DNA from: an uncultured Selenomonadales bacterium
GTDB lineage: Bacteria > Bacillota > Negativicutes > Selenomonadales > Selenomonadaceae
Direction: 5' to 3'
Length of the DNA: 64,000 bases
Assembly (NCBI GenBank): GCA_946183785.1
Contig: CAMHCS010000005.1
Coordinates: 33,821 to 97,820 of the forward strand
The notes beneath the pieces were generated by a model that saw only the letters and a program-made list of their open reading frames with translations, did no database searches and was not told the DNA's origin. Position 1 is the stretch's first letter, and every line of letters starts with the position of its first letter. This document shows positions 25,102-33,511 of the stretch, piece by piece. A program made the translations under genes and the position numbers.

Positions 25102-26087
25102 CACGTCTCCTCCTTTCCTTCAATCAATCCTGACGCGGTTCGCTGAATACGAATCTTCTCTTTCCAGTCCTCACAAGACGCCGGCATGAACTCATGCACG
25201 AGATACTTGGGACGCACCGTTTCCACGATGCGCCGTGCCGCATCCGTCCGGAACGGCAGGTGTGCGTCCATCGTAATCACGTAATCCATGCACGCCTCGG
25301 GCGAAAGAGGAGCGGACTCGCCCGCGTGTTCCCGCATCATCCGGCGGACGAAGTCCCCCGTCAGCGACTGGTGCAAATGCAGCCCTTTCACCGCCTCGCC
25401 CAAGGAACCGAGCTTTTGGAAAACGCCAATCACATAGGCCGCCGCCTCCGCCTCGTTCAAAAGAGCCAGTTCCATGTGCATCAGATGTCCGACGTCGAGC
25501 ATAAAGCCCGTGCGCCGATGGCGGATGCCCCGCAAAAGATGCTCGGCGATCTTTGGGTCGATGAATGTCAGCCCCGGCCACCAGAGATTTTCCAACAGCA
25601 GCCAGCAGTCCTCGGGCAATATGTCCGACACATCGTTCAAAAGCTCGATTGCGGCGTCAATCACCGCTACGTCGTCATAGGGGAAGCGCCGAGAATACAG
25701 GCCATAGGACGGCGCGTCCGCCACATGGAAAACCACATATTCCGGCTTCGGCGCCAAAGCCTCCCGAATATGCTCCCGCAGCAGCGCAATCCACTCGTCC
25801 GGCGTGTCGCCCCCGTAATAGGCGCGCACATCCTCAGCCCGGGGAAACTCCCGCCGCAGCACCGCCTCGTCGCCGAGAAAAAAGGCAACCCAAGAAGGCC
25901 AATAGCGAAGATGGATGCCGCGGACATACTCCGCCGGATGAAGTGCCGAATCCCAATCCCCGCAGGGCAGGAGCTCGACGCCATTCAGCACTTCCGCCCG
26001 CAGAAAGGATTCCAAAGCGCCTTCAGCGTTGCCCAAAAGCCCTTTGTTGTCGCAGTCCGCGTTGGAGAGATTCACAAGCTCCAGCAT
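25101..26087 (-). CDS. Xylose-isomerase-like TIM-barrel protein, possible CbiR
   Basis: A 328-residue cytoplasmic protein of the AP endonuclease 2 / sugar-phosphate isomerase superfamily. Candidate metal ligands are well spaced: Glu in LLLENLWW (about 165), Asp and His in FMLDVGHLMH (about 198), His in VKGLHLHQ (about 236), Asp/His in MDAHLPF (about 275) and Glu in YLVHEF (about 298). It is embedded between the TonB receptor and the binding protein, overlapping the latter. The cobamide-remodelling enzyme CbiR is from this superfamily and is encoded near btu genes in other gut bacteria, so CbiR is a reasonable hypothesis; a sugar isomerase unrelated to transport is the alternative. Confidence 0.75.
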   Translation of the reverse strand: MLELVNLSNADCDNKGLLGNAEGALESFLRAEVLNGVELLPCGDWDSALHPAEYVRGIHLRYWPSWVAFFLGDEAVLRREFPRAEDVRAYYGGDTPDEWIALLREHIREALAPKPEYVVFHVADAPSYGLYSRRFPYDDVAVIDAAIELLNDVSDILPEDCWLLLENLWWPGLTFIDPKIAEHLLRGIRHRRTGFMLDVGHLMHMELALLNEAEAAAYVIGVFQKLGSLGEAVKGLHLHQSLTGDFVRRMMREHAGESAPLSPEACMDYVITMDAHLPFRTDAARRIVETVRPKYLVHEFMPASCEDWKEKIRIQRTASGLIEGKEET

Positions 26088-26151
26088 GGGACGCCTCCTC
26101 CAGAAGACACAGCCTGCGGAGGCGGCGCCTCCGCAAGAAAAGATACTGAGA

Positions 26152-28164
26152 TCAGAAGCTGACAGACACGCCGATCTGGAAGAAACGGCCCTTGCCGGGG
26201 TAAAGATTTCCAGATTGAGCTGACAAGGGGAAAACCTGATATTCTTGGTTAGTTAGATTATTGACCTTGAAATAAGCCGTCAAATTCTTGGTGATGTCAT
26301 AGCTGGCATTGAAGTCAATCAACGTATAACTGCTAGTAGTGTAAAAGTTACGGTCGAGCCCGCTGCCAAGGGTACCCATGAGGTTTGCCTTCCATGGCCC
26401 CTGCTTAAAATGGATACCCAACCGATAAGTGTTTGGCGCTTGGTTTCTTGCACTTCTGGCGAACCCCTCACCATTGGGATCCTGAATATTTACATTTATA
26501 TAAGAATAGGTTGCATCCATGCTCCAGTGCTCGTTAAATTGCTTCTGTATAGATAGTTCGATACCATGCTTTTTTTCATCGTTTATGTTGAACGCTTTCC
26601 ATGGCGACCACAGGTCATACGGATCAATAGGTGCCCATTTTATAGCATTATGAAGTTCACTCCAAAAATAACTGGCGCCGACAGTCATGGTGTCATCAAT
26701 CTTATGCGTGATACCAATGGTTTCTGTATGACCGGACTCCGGCTTCAAATTCGGGTCCCCGAGCATAGTATCATACTGATCATGATAGTAAAGATCATCC
26801 GCAGTGGGTGCCTTAAAGACACGCCCCCATGATGCGTAGATTTGCGTGTTGTCATCGGCATTGTAATTGATAGCCGCCTTTGGGGTCCAATGGGTGCCAA
26901 ACATGCTGTGACGGTCAATACGAACACCCGGCACTAAAGACCACTTCGGAGCGATATTCCAAGTGTCCTGCAGATAGGCAGCGGCATTGCGGATTTTTTT
27001 ATCGCTATAATTTCCTCCGCTGGGGTCAATACTTTCCGAATTACTTTCTCGCCACTCAGCCCCAGCTATCAAAGAATTGGTTTTACTTAAAGTCCAGCCG
27101 TTCTGGTATTCAACACCAATGGTGTTGGTGTTGAAGGGGGGATTCTGTTTTCCGGTTGCCCAATATTCATTTCCGGATGATACCCACTTGTAATTATTAT
27201 AAACTCGCAAGAAGCCCGGAGTTTTAGTGCCTTCCTTAAAATGATAAGACACTGCTACGTTATTGTAAAGTTCGTCTTGCTTTCCATACTCCCTAAAGGG
27301 CATCCCATAGCCATGTGTATAGTTACCGCCATGAATGGACTTGTGTTCGAATTGAACCCGCACAGAGCTGCGATTGTCAATTTCCGCGTCCACTCGTGCC
27401 GTGAAAGTATTGTTCTTCTGATCGCTGTTCGGCATGGAATTATTACTGCCATTGAGTTTATAATCAAAATGATTCCTGCGCTGGAAGCCGCCAGTAACGA
27501 ACCAGCTCAATTTATCGATGCTGCCTTCATTGGACAGCTCGTAATTATAGGTACCCCAAGAGCCCGCATTGACGTCCAATGTGGTACGAAGACCTTCTCC
27601 CTTCTTCGTGATGATATTGACCACACCCCCGACGGCGTCGCTGCCGTAGAGAGCTGAACCGCCGCCCTTAATGACCTCAATGCGCTCAATGTTTTTCATG
27701 GAGGCGATGCTTTCAAGGTTAGCGCTGGAACGGGTACTGGCTGATCCTTGATCGTTGTTGATCCGACGACCATCCACGAGGATGACTACGCGCTCGTCGC
27801 CGTTGATACGTACCTCATTGTCGTTTCCACTAGCACCATTAGATACGAAAACGCCGTTCACATGGCTCAGAGCCTCGGCGACACTGCTATAATGATTATC
27901 TTCAATCTCCTCCGCAGTAATAACCGCCACGTTCGCCGGGGTGTCCATCCGCTTCGTCGGAATCCTCTCCGCCGTAACGACGACGTCCTCCAGCATGTAC
28001 TTCGGCGTCTCCGCGGCTTCCGCAGGCTTCGCAGCCTCCGGCTCCGCAGCCAGCGCTTCGCCCATCATCGTCATCGAGACGCCGCCAACGGCCAACAGCG
28101 CAACCAGTCGTCGAAGCGTTCGACGCTCCGACATGCGCTTCCGCCAATTTCTCATCAGTTCCAT
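26152..28164 (-). CDS. TonB-dependent outer-membrane receptor
   Basis: A 670-residue protein: signal peptide (about 1-40, ending in ALA), an Ala/Glu/Pro-rich stretch, TonB box-like LEDVVVTA near 60, plug domain with RINGDERVVILVDGRRIN and GSALYGSDAVGGVVNIITKKG, then a 22-strand-type barrel ending in the aromatic C-terminus QIGVSVSF. The plug resembles both BtuB and heme/siderophore receptors. I chose ATG at 28164, nine codons inside the longest frame, because GGGGGG lies seven bases upstream. It has its own promoter and no riboswitch in the leader. Confidence 0.93.
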   Translation of the reverse strand: MELMRNWRKRMSERRTLRRLVALLAVGGVSMTMMGEALAAEPEAAKPAEAAETPKYMLEDVVVTAERIPTKRMDTPANVAVITAEEIEDNHYSSVAEALSHVNGVFVSNGASGNDNEVRINGDERVVILVDGRRINNDQGSASTRSSANLESIASMKNIERIEVIKGGGSALYGSDAVGGVVNIITKKGEGLRTTLDVNAGSWGTYNYELSNEGSIDKLSWFVTGGFQRRNHFDYKLNGSNNSMPNSDQKNNTFTARVDAEIDNRSSVRVQFEHKSIHGGNYTHGYGMPFREYGKQDELYNNVAVSYHFKEGTKTPGFLRVYNNYKWVSSGNEYWATGKQNPPFNTNTIGVEYQNGWTLSKTNSLIAGAEWRESNSESIDPSGGNYSDKKIRNAAAYLQDTWNIAPKWSLVPGVRIDRHSMFGTHWTPKAAINYNADDNTQIYASWGRVFKAPTADDLYYHDQYDTMLGDPNLKPESGHTETIGITHKIDDTMTVGASYFWSELHNAIKWAPIDPYDLWSPWKAFNINDEKKHGIELSIQKQFNEHWSMDATYSYINVNIQDPNGEGFARSARNQAPNTYRLGIHFKQGPWKANLMGTLGSGLDRNFYTTSSYTLIDFNASYDITKNLTAYFKVNNLTNQEYQVFPLSAQSGNLYPGKGRFFQIGVSVSF

Positions 28165-28261
28165 AATAAACCCCCCTTGCCCTTCTTGCAATGAAACTTC
28201 GCGAAGTCTTCATCTCCCTTTTTCGCTTCGCTTCAAAAAATAATAATTTAAAAACAGACTC

Positions 28262-28290
28262 ATAATAGCAGACTTTATGAACTTATTCAA
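28262..28290 (-). promoter_or_regulatory. Promoter of the TonB receptor gene
   Basis: TTGAAT (28285-28290) and TATTAT (28262-28267) on the minus strand with 17-base spacing, in an AT-rich intergenic region. It separates receptor-TIM-barrel-binding protein from the upstream tonB operon, although read-through is possible because no terminator follows tonB. Confidence 0.65.
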
Positions 28291-28348
28291 GAATATTTCC
28301 TATATTTTTCATAATTAGATAAACCAATCGACATCCTCATGTGACGCC

Positions 28349-29128
28349 TCATTCCAGCCGGAAGGTGAAAGACTGATAGACATAGCAGCGCACGGGGCGC
28401 CCATAACCGTCGAGGCCAGGACTGAATGTGAAGCCTTCCGCAGCTTCCATCGCGGCGCGATCCAATGCATTATTTCCCGAGGAATCCACGATTTCCAAAT
28501 CGTCTATGCCTCCGTCCTTGGCCAAGAGGAATCGAACTACCACCGTACCTTGTGTGCCTCGGTTCTGCGCTGAACGAGGGTATTCCGGCGCGCGGGAAGA
28601 AAGGACGCTGGGCGGAACCGTAGGTGCCTCGATGGCGTCACTGGCGGCGGGGATACCGTCGCCGTTTCCTCCGCCGTCTCCTGTACCCGCCTGCTCTTTG
28701 TCACCGGCGCCTTGACCTATGCCGCCGTCCCCGGCGCCCGTTGCGGGAGCCGTTGGCGTCGCTGCAGGAGATGCCGGCGGCTGCACTGGTTCCTGCGGTT
28801 GCGGCTGTGGGACAGGCTCCGGCAGTGGCTCCTGCACCGTCTCCTTTTCCTCGATGATGTCGTCAGGCTGCGGGGGCGGCGTTGGCTCGACCGGCGTCTC
28901 CTGCACGGCAGGCGGCGCGGCGGGCGCTGTTGCTGGCGCAGGAGCAGAGGAACCCGGCGCTCCAATCAGGGCCACGTCATATATGGGATCCGATGGTCGG
29001 CTTTGCTCAAGACGCATAGCCGCCGCTCCTAATAAGACGAAAAACAGCAGATGGAGCAGCAGGGAAGCGGCCAGCCCTTTCGCTGCACGATCTCGTTGGG
29101 CGTTTCCCGTCTTTTCCCCGCCCGTCAC
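28349..29128 (-). CDS. tonB: Energy transducer TonB
   Basis: A 259-residue protein. One N-terminal transmembrane helix (about 20-40) with the His of LLLHLLFF, a long Pro/Glu/Gln-rich periplasm-spanning region (about 60-165), and a C-terminal TonB domain with APEYPRSAQNRGTQGTVVVRFLLAKDGGIDDLEIVDSSG and a terminal aromatic strand. It transmits proton-motive force from ExbB/ExbD to outer-membrane receptors. Start overlaps exbD by four bases. Confidence 0.95.
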   Translation of the reverse strand: MTGGEKTGNAQRDRAAKGLAASLLLHLLFFVLLGAAAMRLEQSRPSDPIYDVALIGAPGSSAPAPATAPAAPPAVQETPVEPTPPPQPDDIIEEKETVQEPLPEPVPQPQPQEPVQPPASPAATPTAPATGAGDGGIGQGAGDKEQAGTGDGGGNGDGIPAASDAIEAPTVPPSVLSSRAPEYPRSAQNRGTQGTVVVRFLLAKDGGIDDLEIVDSSGNNALDRAAMEAAEGFTFSPGLDGYGRPVRCYVYQSFTFRLE

Positions 29129-29538
29129 GATCCAGCTTCCTTATCTGTCGCGAGGCCGACCCGGGAAATCCCCGCCTTTTTGAAGGCGTCCAACAGGTGA
29201 ATGACGGCTCGATACGGAACGCTCTCATCGGCGCGAATGATCACGGCGAATTTCTCGTCTCGCTGCCGTTCCTCTTTGGCCCGCACCATAAGCTCCGTTT
29301 CATGGATCGGCTTATCCTGCAGCCAATACGCGCCCTCGCCCTTTACGGTCACGGAAAATTTAGCCGCGCTTTGGGTCTGCGTCTCGGAAGCGACCGGCAG
29401 CTTGACCGGAATCGTGCGAAGCTCGCTCATGTACATCGTGCTGACGATAAAAAATATCAGCAGCAGGAACATCATGTCGATCATTGGACTCAGCATCAGC
29501 TCCGGCGTACTCCTGCCGCGCCTTTTCAGCTTGATCAT
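29125..29538 (-). CDS. exbD: Biopolymer transport protein ExbD
   Basis: A 137-residue single-pass protein. The transmembrane segment PELMLSPMIDMMFLLLIFFIVSTMY carries the essential Asp (in MIDMMF) that takes part in proton flow. The periplasmic domain matches ExbD/TolR. Overlaps exbB by four bases. Confidence 0.95.
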   Translation of the reverse strand: MIKLKRRGRSTPELMLSPMIDMMFLLLIFFIVSTMYMSELRTIPVKLPVASETQTQSAAKFSVTVKGEGAYWLQDKPIHETELMVRAKEERQRDEKFAVIIRADESVPYRAVIHLLDAFKKAGISRVGLATDKEAGS

Positions 29539-30200
29539 ACGTCTCCCTCCTGCCGTCGGGCACTGCCGTGAACGGGATGTCTGCGGTCAAGGTTTTTGGC
29601 GATGGCTTCGAGAAGCGTGTTTCCCACTTCCTCGATATTCAGCGAGATTCCTTTGAGCCTGCGCATAAAATAAGCATACATGCAGATGGCGACGATGGAA
29701 ATACAGAGACCGAACACCGTCGTAATCAGCGCCTCCCCGATGCCCGCAGTCACGGCCAACGGGTCCTCCATTCGCTGATTGAAATTATTGAAGGAGCCGA
29801 TCATGCCCGTCACAGTGCCGAGAAGTCCCAGAACAGGGGAGAGTGTGACCAGCACATTCAAATAATTGAGATTCTTCTCGAACTTGTCCATCGCCCGCTC
29901 GGCGCGAACGCTGACGAAACTCTCCAATCGCTCGAAATTCCCGTGCCGCGACATGACGACGGTGGCCAGCTTCGCCACTTCCCCGTGCGTGGAGTCCGCC
30001 AAACTTTTCGCGGTTTCCCAATCGTCGCGCTCGATGGCGTCGCAAAACTTCTTTGTGAATTCCATGCCGCTGTCTCCTGCACGGAAGAACAGCCAACGCT
30101 CCACCGAAATCGCAACGGCAGCCAACGAGCAAAAAAGCAGCGGATACATAACCGGTCCGCCATTGACAAAATATTGAACGCCTGCGGAAAAAATACCCAT
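29535..30200 (-). CDS. exbB: Proton channel protein ExbB (MotA/TolQ/ExbB family)
   Basis: A 221-residue protein with three transmembrane segments; the conserved LSPVLGLLGTVTGMIGSFNNF and GIGEALITTVFGLCISIVAICMYAYF lines are typical. The stretch between helices one and two is cytoplasmic. It energises the TonB encoded next. ExbB rather than TolQ is chosen from the adjacent TonB and receptor. Confidence 0.94.
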   Translation of the reverse strand: MGIFSAGVQYFVNGGPVMYPLLFCSLAAVAISVERWLFFRAGDSGMEFTKKFCDAIERDDWETAKSLADSTHGEVAKLATVVMSRHGNFERLESFVSVRAERAMDKFEKNLNYLNVLVTLSPVLGLLGTVTGMIGSFNNFNQRMEDPLAVTAGIGEALITTVFGLCISIVAICMYAYFMRRLKGISLNIEEVGNTLLEAIAKNLDRRHPVHGSARRQEGDV

Positions 30201-30223
30201 GACAATTCTCCTCTTTCAAATAT

Positions 30224-31261
30224 TTATTGCATCGCGTTCCGAGAGCGGCGAAGCAGCCAAAGGAAGTACGGCGTACCAATGAAGGCCGTCATTATTCCGA
30301 CGCGCACTTCCGTTGGATACGCAATCACACGTCCCACGGCGTCACAAAACACGAGGAACGTCCCTCCGGCCAGAAGACTCGACGGCAAGAGCCGACGATG
30401 ATCAGGGCCCACGATGAGCCGCATCATGTGCGGCACCACCAATCCAACGAATCCGATATTTCCGCTGATGCAGACGCCCGTAGCCGTGACCAGTGACGCC
30501 ACCGCCAACAGACCGAGGCGATATCTGGCCACCGGCATGCCGACAGCCTTGGCCTCCACATCGCCAAGCACGAGGATATTCAGGTGTCGCGCCATGAGAA
30601 GCATGACTACGATGCCTGCTAATATCGGACCTGCACCCATCATCACATGATCCCATCGGCGATAGTCAAGGCCGCCGATGGTCCAGAAAAGATACTGATG
30701 AATCTTTTGCTCATTGAGGACTGTGAGGATGCCTGCCGTGACCGCGCCAAGCAGCATACCCACGACAACCCCGGCAAGCAGAAGCGTCATCATCGGGACT
30801 TTTCCCTGACGCATGGCGAGAAAGACCGTCAGCGTCACAGCAGCGAGTGCCCCGCAGAGCGCTGAAAGCGGCAACGCCAGTAGGCTCGTGTCGCTAAGTC
30901 CGAAAGCAATAGCCGCCACTGCGCCCACCGCGGCGCCGCTGGACACGCCGATAACGCCCGGGTCGGCCAGCGGATTGCTGAAGATTCCCTGCATGACCAC
31001 GCCCGAGGTGCCGAGCCCCGCGCCCACCATCAACCCAACCAAGGTCCGAGGTAGACGGATATGGAACAATACCGCTTCCTGCTCCGGCGTCACCGGGATC
31101 TCCGAAAGAAAAGGAAGCCCCATGGACTGGCATAAGAGTGCGAGAATATTTTCCGTCGGGATGTCGATTTGCCCCCATGCCATGGAAAGAAATGCAGTCC
31201 CAAAGAAAGCGATTGTCAAAAGCGGGAGGACGATAGCGTTCGGAAGGTTTCCAATCCTCAT
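30224..31261 (-). CDS. FecCD family ABC transporter permease
   Basis: A 345-residue protein with about ten transmembrane helices, the permease of BtuCD/FhuBC/HmuUV type importers. RLPRTLVGLMVGAGLGTSGVVMQGIFSNPLADPGVIGVSSGA and GFVGLVVPHMMRLIVGPDHRRLLP are the diagnostic blocks. Works as a dimer with the ATPase encoded four bases upstream (overlapping starts/stops) and the binding protein at 24.1 kb. Confidence 0.94.
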   Translation of the reverse strand: MRIGNLPNAIVLPLLTIAFFGTAFLSMAWGQIDIPTENILALLCQSMGLPFLSEIPVTPEQEAVLFHIRLPRTLVGLMVGAGLGTSGVVMQGIFSNPLADPGVIGVSSGAAVGAVAAIAFGLSDTSLLALPLSALCGALAAVTLTVFLAMRQGKVPMMTLLLAGVVVGMLLGAVTAGILTVLNEQKIHQYLFWTIGGLDYRRWDHVMMGAGPILAGIVVMLLMARHLNILVLGDVEAKAVGMPVARYRLGLLAVASLVTATGVCISGNIGFVGLVVPHMMRLIVGPDHRRLLPSSLLAGGTFLVFCDAVGRVIAYPTEVRVGIMTAFIGTPYFLWLLRRSRNAMQ

Positions 31262-32100
31262 TCTTCGCCCCTCCCCAATATCGTGCCTAAGAGCAGCGCG
31301 CGGCGCCCGTCATCCGGCGGCGGCTCCGTAAAGACCTCCGCCGATCCCGTCAGCGGATTTTGCACCACGCGCACGGGAACGCCATAACACCGGCTGAGAT
31401 TCCCGGACGTCATCACCGTCGACGGAGGGCCGTCAGAGATGATACGGCCTTCGCCCACGAGCATGAGCCGTGAGCAGAATTTCGCCGCCAACGCAAGCTC
31501 ATGGACTACCATCAGCACCGTTTTCCCCCGATCACTCAGCTCGCGGCAAAAACGAAAAATCTCTTCCTGGTAAAAAATGTCAAGACCTGTTGCTGGCTCG
31601 TCCAGAAAAAGGAGGGGCGTTTGCTGCGCCAGCACCTTCGCCAGCAGTACGCGCTGCCGCTGTCCGCCGGAAATCGTATGAATAGGCCGTTCTGCCAAAT
31701 CCCGCACCCCGGTATATGCCATGCAGGCGTCAACGATTTGCGCGTCCTCGCCTCTCTCCTTTTCCCACCAGCGAAGGTGCGGATAGCGCCCCGTCATCAC
31801 GATTTCCCGCGCGCTGTAGTCGAAGGAAATCTCTATATTCTGCTGCAGGTACGCAACTTTCCGAGCAAACTCACGATTTGAAAGCGCAGATGTCTCTCGT
31901 CCTTCAATTTCCACCTGTCCCGTCAACGGCTCCAAAATACCCCGCAAGGTCTTCAGCAAGGTCGATTTTCCCGCGCCGTTCGGGCCAATAAGCCCCACCA
32001 TCTCCCCCTGGCGCACAGTGAAGGAAACATTTGTCAAAATAGCCTTATCCTTCTGGTAGCCCGCAGCTAATCTCTCGGCCGCCAATACTACATCGTTCAT
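31258..32100 (-). CDS. ABC transporter ATPase, BtuD/FepC type
   Basis: A 280-residue cytoplasmic ATPase. Walker A GPNGAGKST near 38, signature ISGGQRQRVLLAKVLAQ, Walker B LLFLDEPATGLD, and the switch His in VVHELALAAKFC are all present. The C-terminal extension after about 250 is polar and short. First gene of the importer/TonB operon, with a promoter at 32219-32247. Confidence 0.94.
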   Translation of the reverse strand: MNDVVLAAERLAAGYQKDKAILTNVSFTVRQGEMVGLIGPNGAGKSTLLKTLRGILEPLTGQVEIEGRETSALSNREFARKVAYLQQNIEISFDYSAREIVMTGRYPHLRWWEKERGEDAQIVDACMAYTGVRDLAERPIHTISGGQRQRVLLAKVLAQQTPLLFLDEPATGLDIFYQEEIFRFCRELSDRGKTVLMVVHELALAAKFCSRLMLVGEGRIISDGPPSTVMTSGNLSRCYGVPVRVVQNPLTGSAEVFTEPPPDDGRRALLLGTILGRGEE

Positions 32101-32193
32101 TTCAAATTTCTTCCTCCGAGCAAGACATGCAACACTGAGTTGTACCTGCCCTCTTTCGAGATACGTTCAAAAATACAAACAATATGAAAAAAA

Positions 32194-32217
32194 GATGAAT
32201 ATTCCAAAATTCATATC
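32194..32217. promoter_or_regulatory. Candidate operator at the importer promoter
   Basis: An imperfect dyad with half-sites ATGAAT (32195-32200) and ATTCAT (32209-32214), centred near the expected transcription start. It contains the palindrome GAATATTC at 32198-32205. It could serve a Fur-like or other metal regulator, but does not match the classical Fur box well. Confidence 0.35.
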
Positions 32218-32218
32218 A

Positions 32219-32247
32219 ACTATATGCACATTATAGAGAAAAGTCAA
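32219..32247 (-). promoter_or_regulatory. Promoter of the importer/TonB operon
   Basis: TTGACT (32242-32247) and TATAGT (32219-32224) on the minus strand with 17-base spacing. Confidence 0.7.
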
Positions 32248-32322
32248 GAAAAAAATGAACTTAGATTTGATTATTCATAGAATTGAAGGAAGTCATAAAC
32301 AACCAAACAAAATGGCAAAACA

Positions 32323-32371
32323 ATATGCTCCCTTATGAACGACATTCAAAAAAGTCGTCAAGGGAGCATAT
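32323..32371 (-). terminator. Terminator after mltG
   Basis: A 12-bp perfect outer stem (32323-32334 with 32360-32371) and a 5-bp inner stem (32339-32343 with 32354-32358); T-rich tail TGTTTTG on the minus strand. Confidence 0.75.
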
Positions 32372-32407
32372 CAAAATAGAAAAATCCGATTTTGAGATTA
32401 TATGGTT

Positions 32408-33493
32408 TTACCGCACACGGTTCACAACTTCCAAATGCTCTTCGTAGCTCTTCGTGTAATGGTTATGTCCGGCGCGATCGGCCACGAAATACAAGTAATC
32501 GGTGTCCGCCGGGTTCAGCACCGCCTCAATAGAGGCGAGTCCAGGATTCGCCACAGGTCCCGGCGGAAGGCCGTAGTGCTGGTAAGTGTTGTACGGCGAT
32601 TCGATTTCCGTATCCGCGTATGTCACGTCCTCCTTCGGCGCGTCCAGCAGATATTGGATTGTCGTGTCCGACTGGAGCGGCATATTGATTTCCAACCGCT
32701 TAAAGAAAACCTGCGCGATAATCGGGCGATCCTCCTCGAATCGAGCTTCCTTCTCCACCAACGACGCCAACGTGACCATCTCGTAAACCGAAAGATCGTG
32801 CTTCGAAGCCTTCTCACGCATTTCATCCGTCAGCTTGTCGTCAAAATTGCGGACCATCATTTGCAGAATCGCCTCGGACGACGTTCCCGGCTCCACCTCA
32901 TAGGTGTCGGGGAACAGGAAACCCTCGGCGCGATATATTGCCTGACGCGAAGCTTTCATATAGCGATACGGCCCAAAATGTCTAGCCTTGTCCTTGAACT
33001 CCTTTGCTGAGACAATTCCCTCTTTCTCCAGCCGCGCAGCAATCTCGTTAACCGTAAACCCTTCCGGAATCGTAAAGCGGAGCATGGAGACCTCTCCGCC
33101 GATCAAGACGTCGATAGCCTCGCGGATTGGCATATTGACATACATATGGTAGGTTCCGGCCTTAAATTTACCTTCCTCTCCGCCCAGTTTCGCAATCAGC
33201 CAGAATTTGTGGCGGCTGCCGATGACGCCACGCTCTTCCAGGAGCTCGCCAATGGAACTTGCGGTCATCCCGGGCTGCACCGTAATATAGACGTCCAGCC
33301 TCTCCCCCAGGGCAACGGACCCTCCGCGATCCCCCAAAAACACATAGCAGAAAAGACCCGACACGGCCATAAGGCTCGCGAGCAGAACAAACAAAACCCT
33401 TCGGGCGACGGACGTGTCGGGCAGGTCCATCTGCTGCATCTCTTTGATGCTCTTATCCAAGAGGTCGGTCAACCAATCCAGCATTTCCGTCAT
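32408..33493 (-). CDS. mltG: Endolytic murein transglycosylase MltG
   Basis: A 361-residue membrane-anchored lytic transglycosylase that cleaves nascent peptidoglycan glycan strands. One transmembrane helix (about 32-54), a LysM-like region, then the YceG domain with the catalytic Glu in MVTLASLVEKEA and the signature LQSDTTIQYLL and YNTYQHYGLPPGPVANPGLASIEAVLNPA. Located after ftsK with an 18-base gap; both concern division and wall growth. Confidence 0.95.
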   Translation of the reverse strand: MTEMLDWLTDLLDKSIKEMQQMDLPDTSVARRVLFVLLASLMAVSGLFCYVFLGDRGGSVALGERLDVYITVQPGMTASSIGELLEERGVIGSRHKFWLIAKLGGEEGKFKAGTYHMYVNMPIREAIDVLIGGEVSMLRFTIPEGFTVNEIAARLEKEGIVSAKEFKDKARHFGPYRYMKASRQAIYRAEGFLFPDTYEVEPGTSSEAILQMMVRNFDDKLTDEMREKASKHDLSVYEMVTLASLVEKEARFEEDRPIIAQVFFKRLEINMPLQSDTTIQYLLDAPKEDVTYADTEIESPYNTYQHYGLPPGPVANPGLASIEAVLNPADTDYLYFVADRAGHNHYTKSYEEHLEVVNRVR

Positions 33494-33511
33494 CTCCTTA
33501 AAGCTGTATTC

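Larger units (their letters stand above)
32101..32407. other. AT-rich intergenic region, uptake operon and mltG
   Basis: The 307 bases hold the minus-strand promoter of the importer operon (32219-32247), an overlapping dyad (32194-32217), and the mltG terminator (32323-32371). I see no coding region and no riboswitch-like structure in the roughly 110-base leader of the importer operon. Confidence 0.6.

Noticed and set aside
28165..28348. Cobalamin riboswitch upstream of the TonB receptor
   Set aside because: The leader is short and AT-rich, with none of the B12-box pattern; the importer operon leader at 32101-32212 also lacks it.
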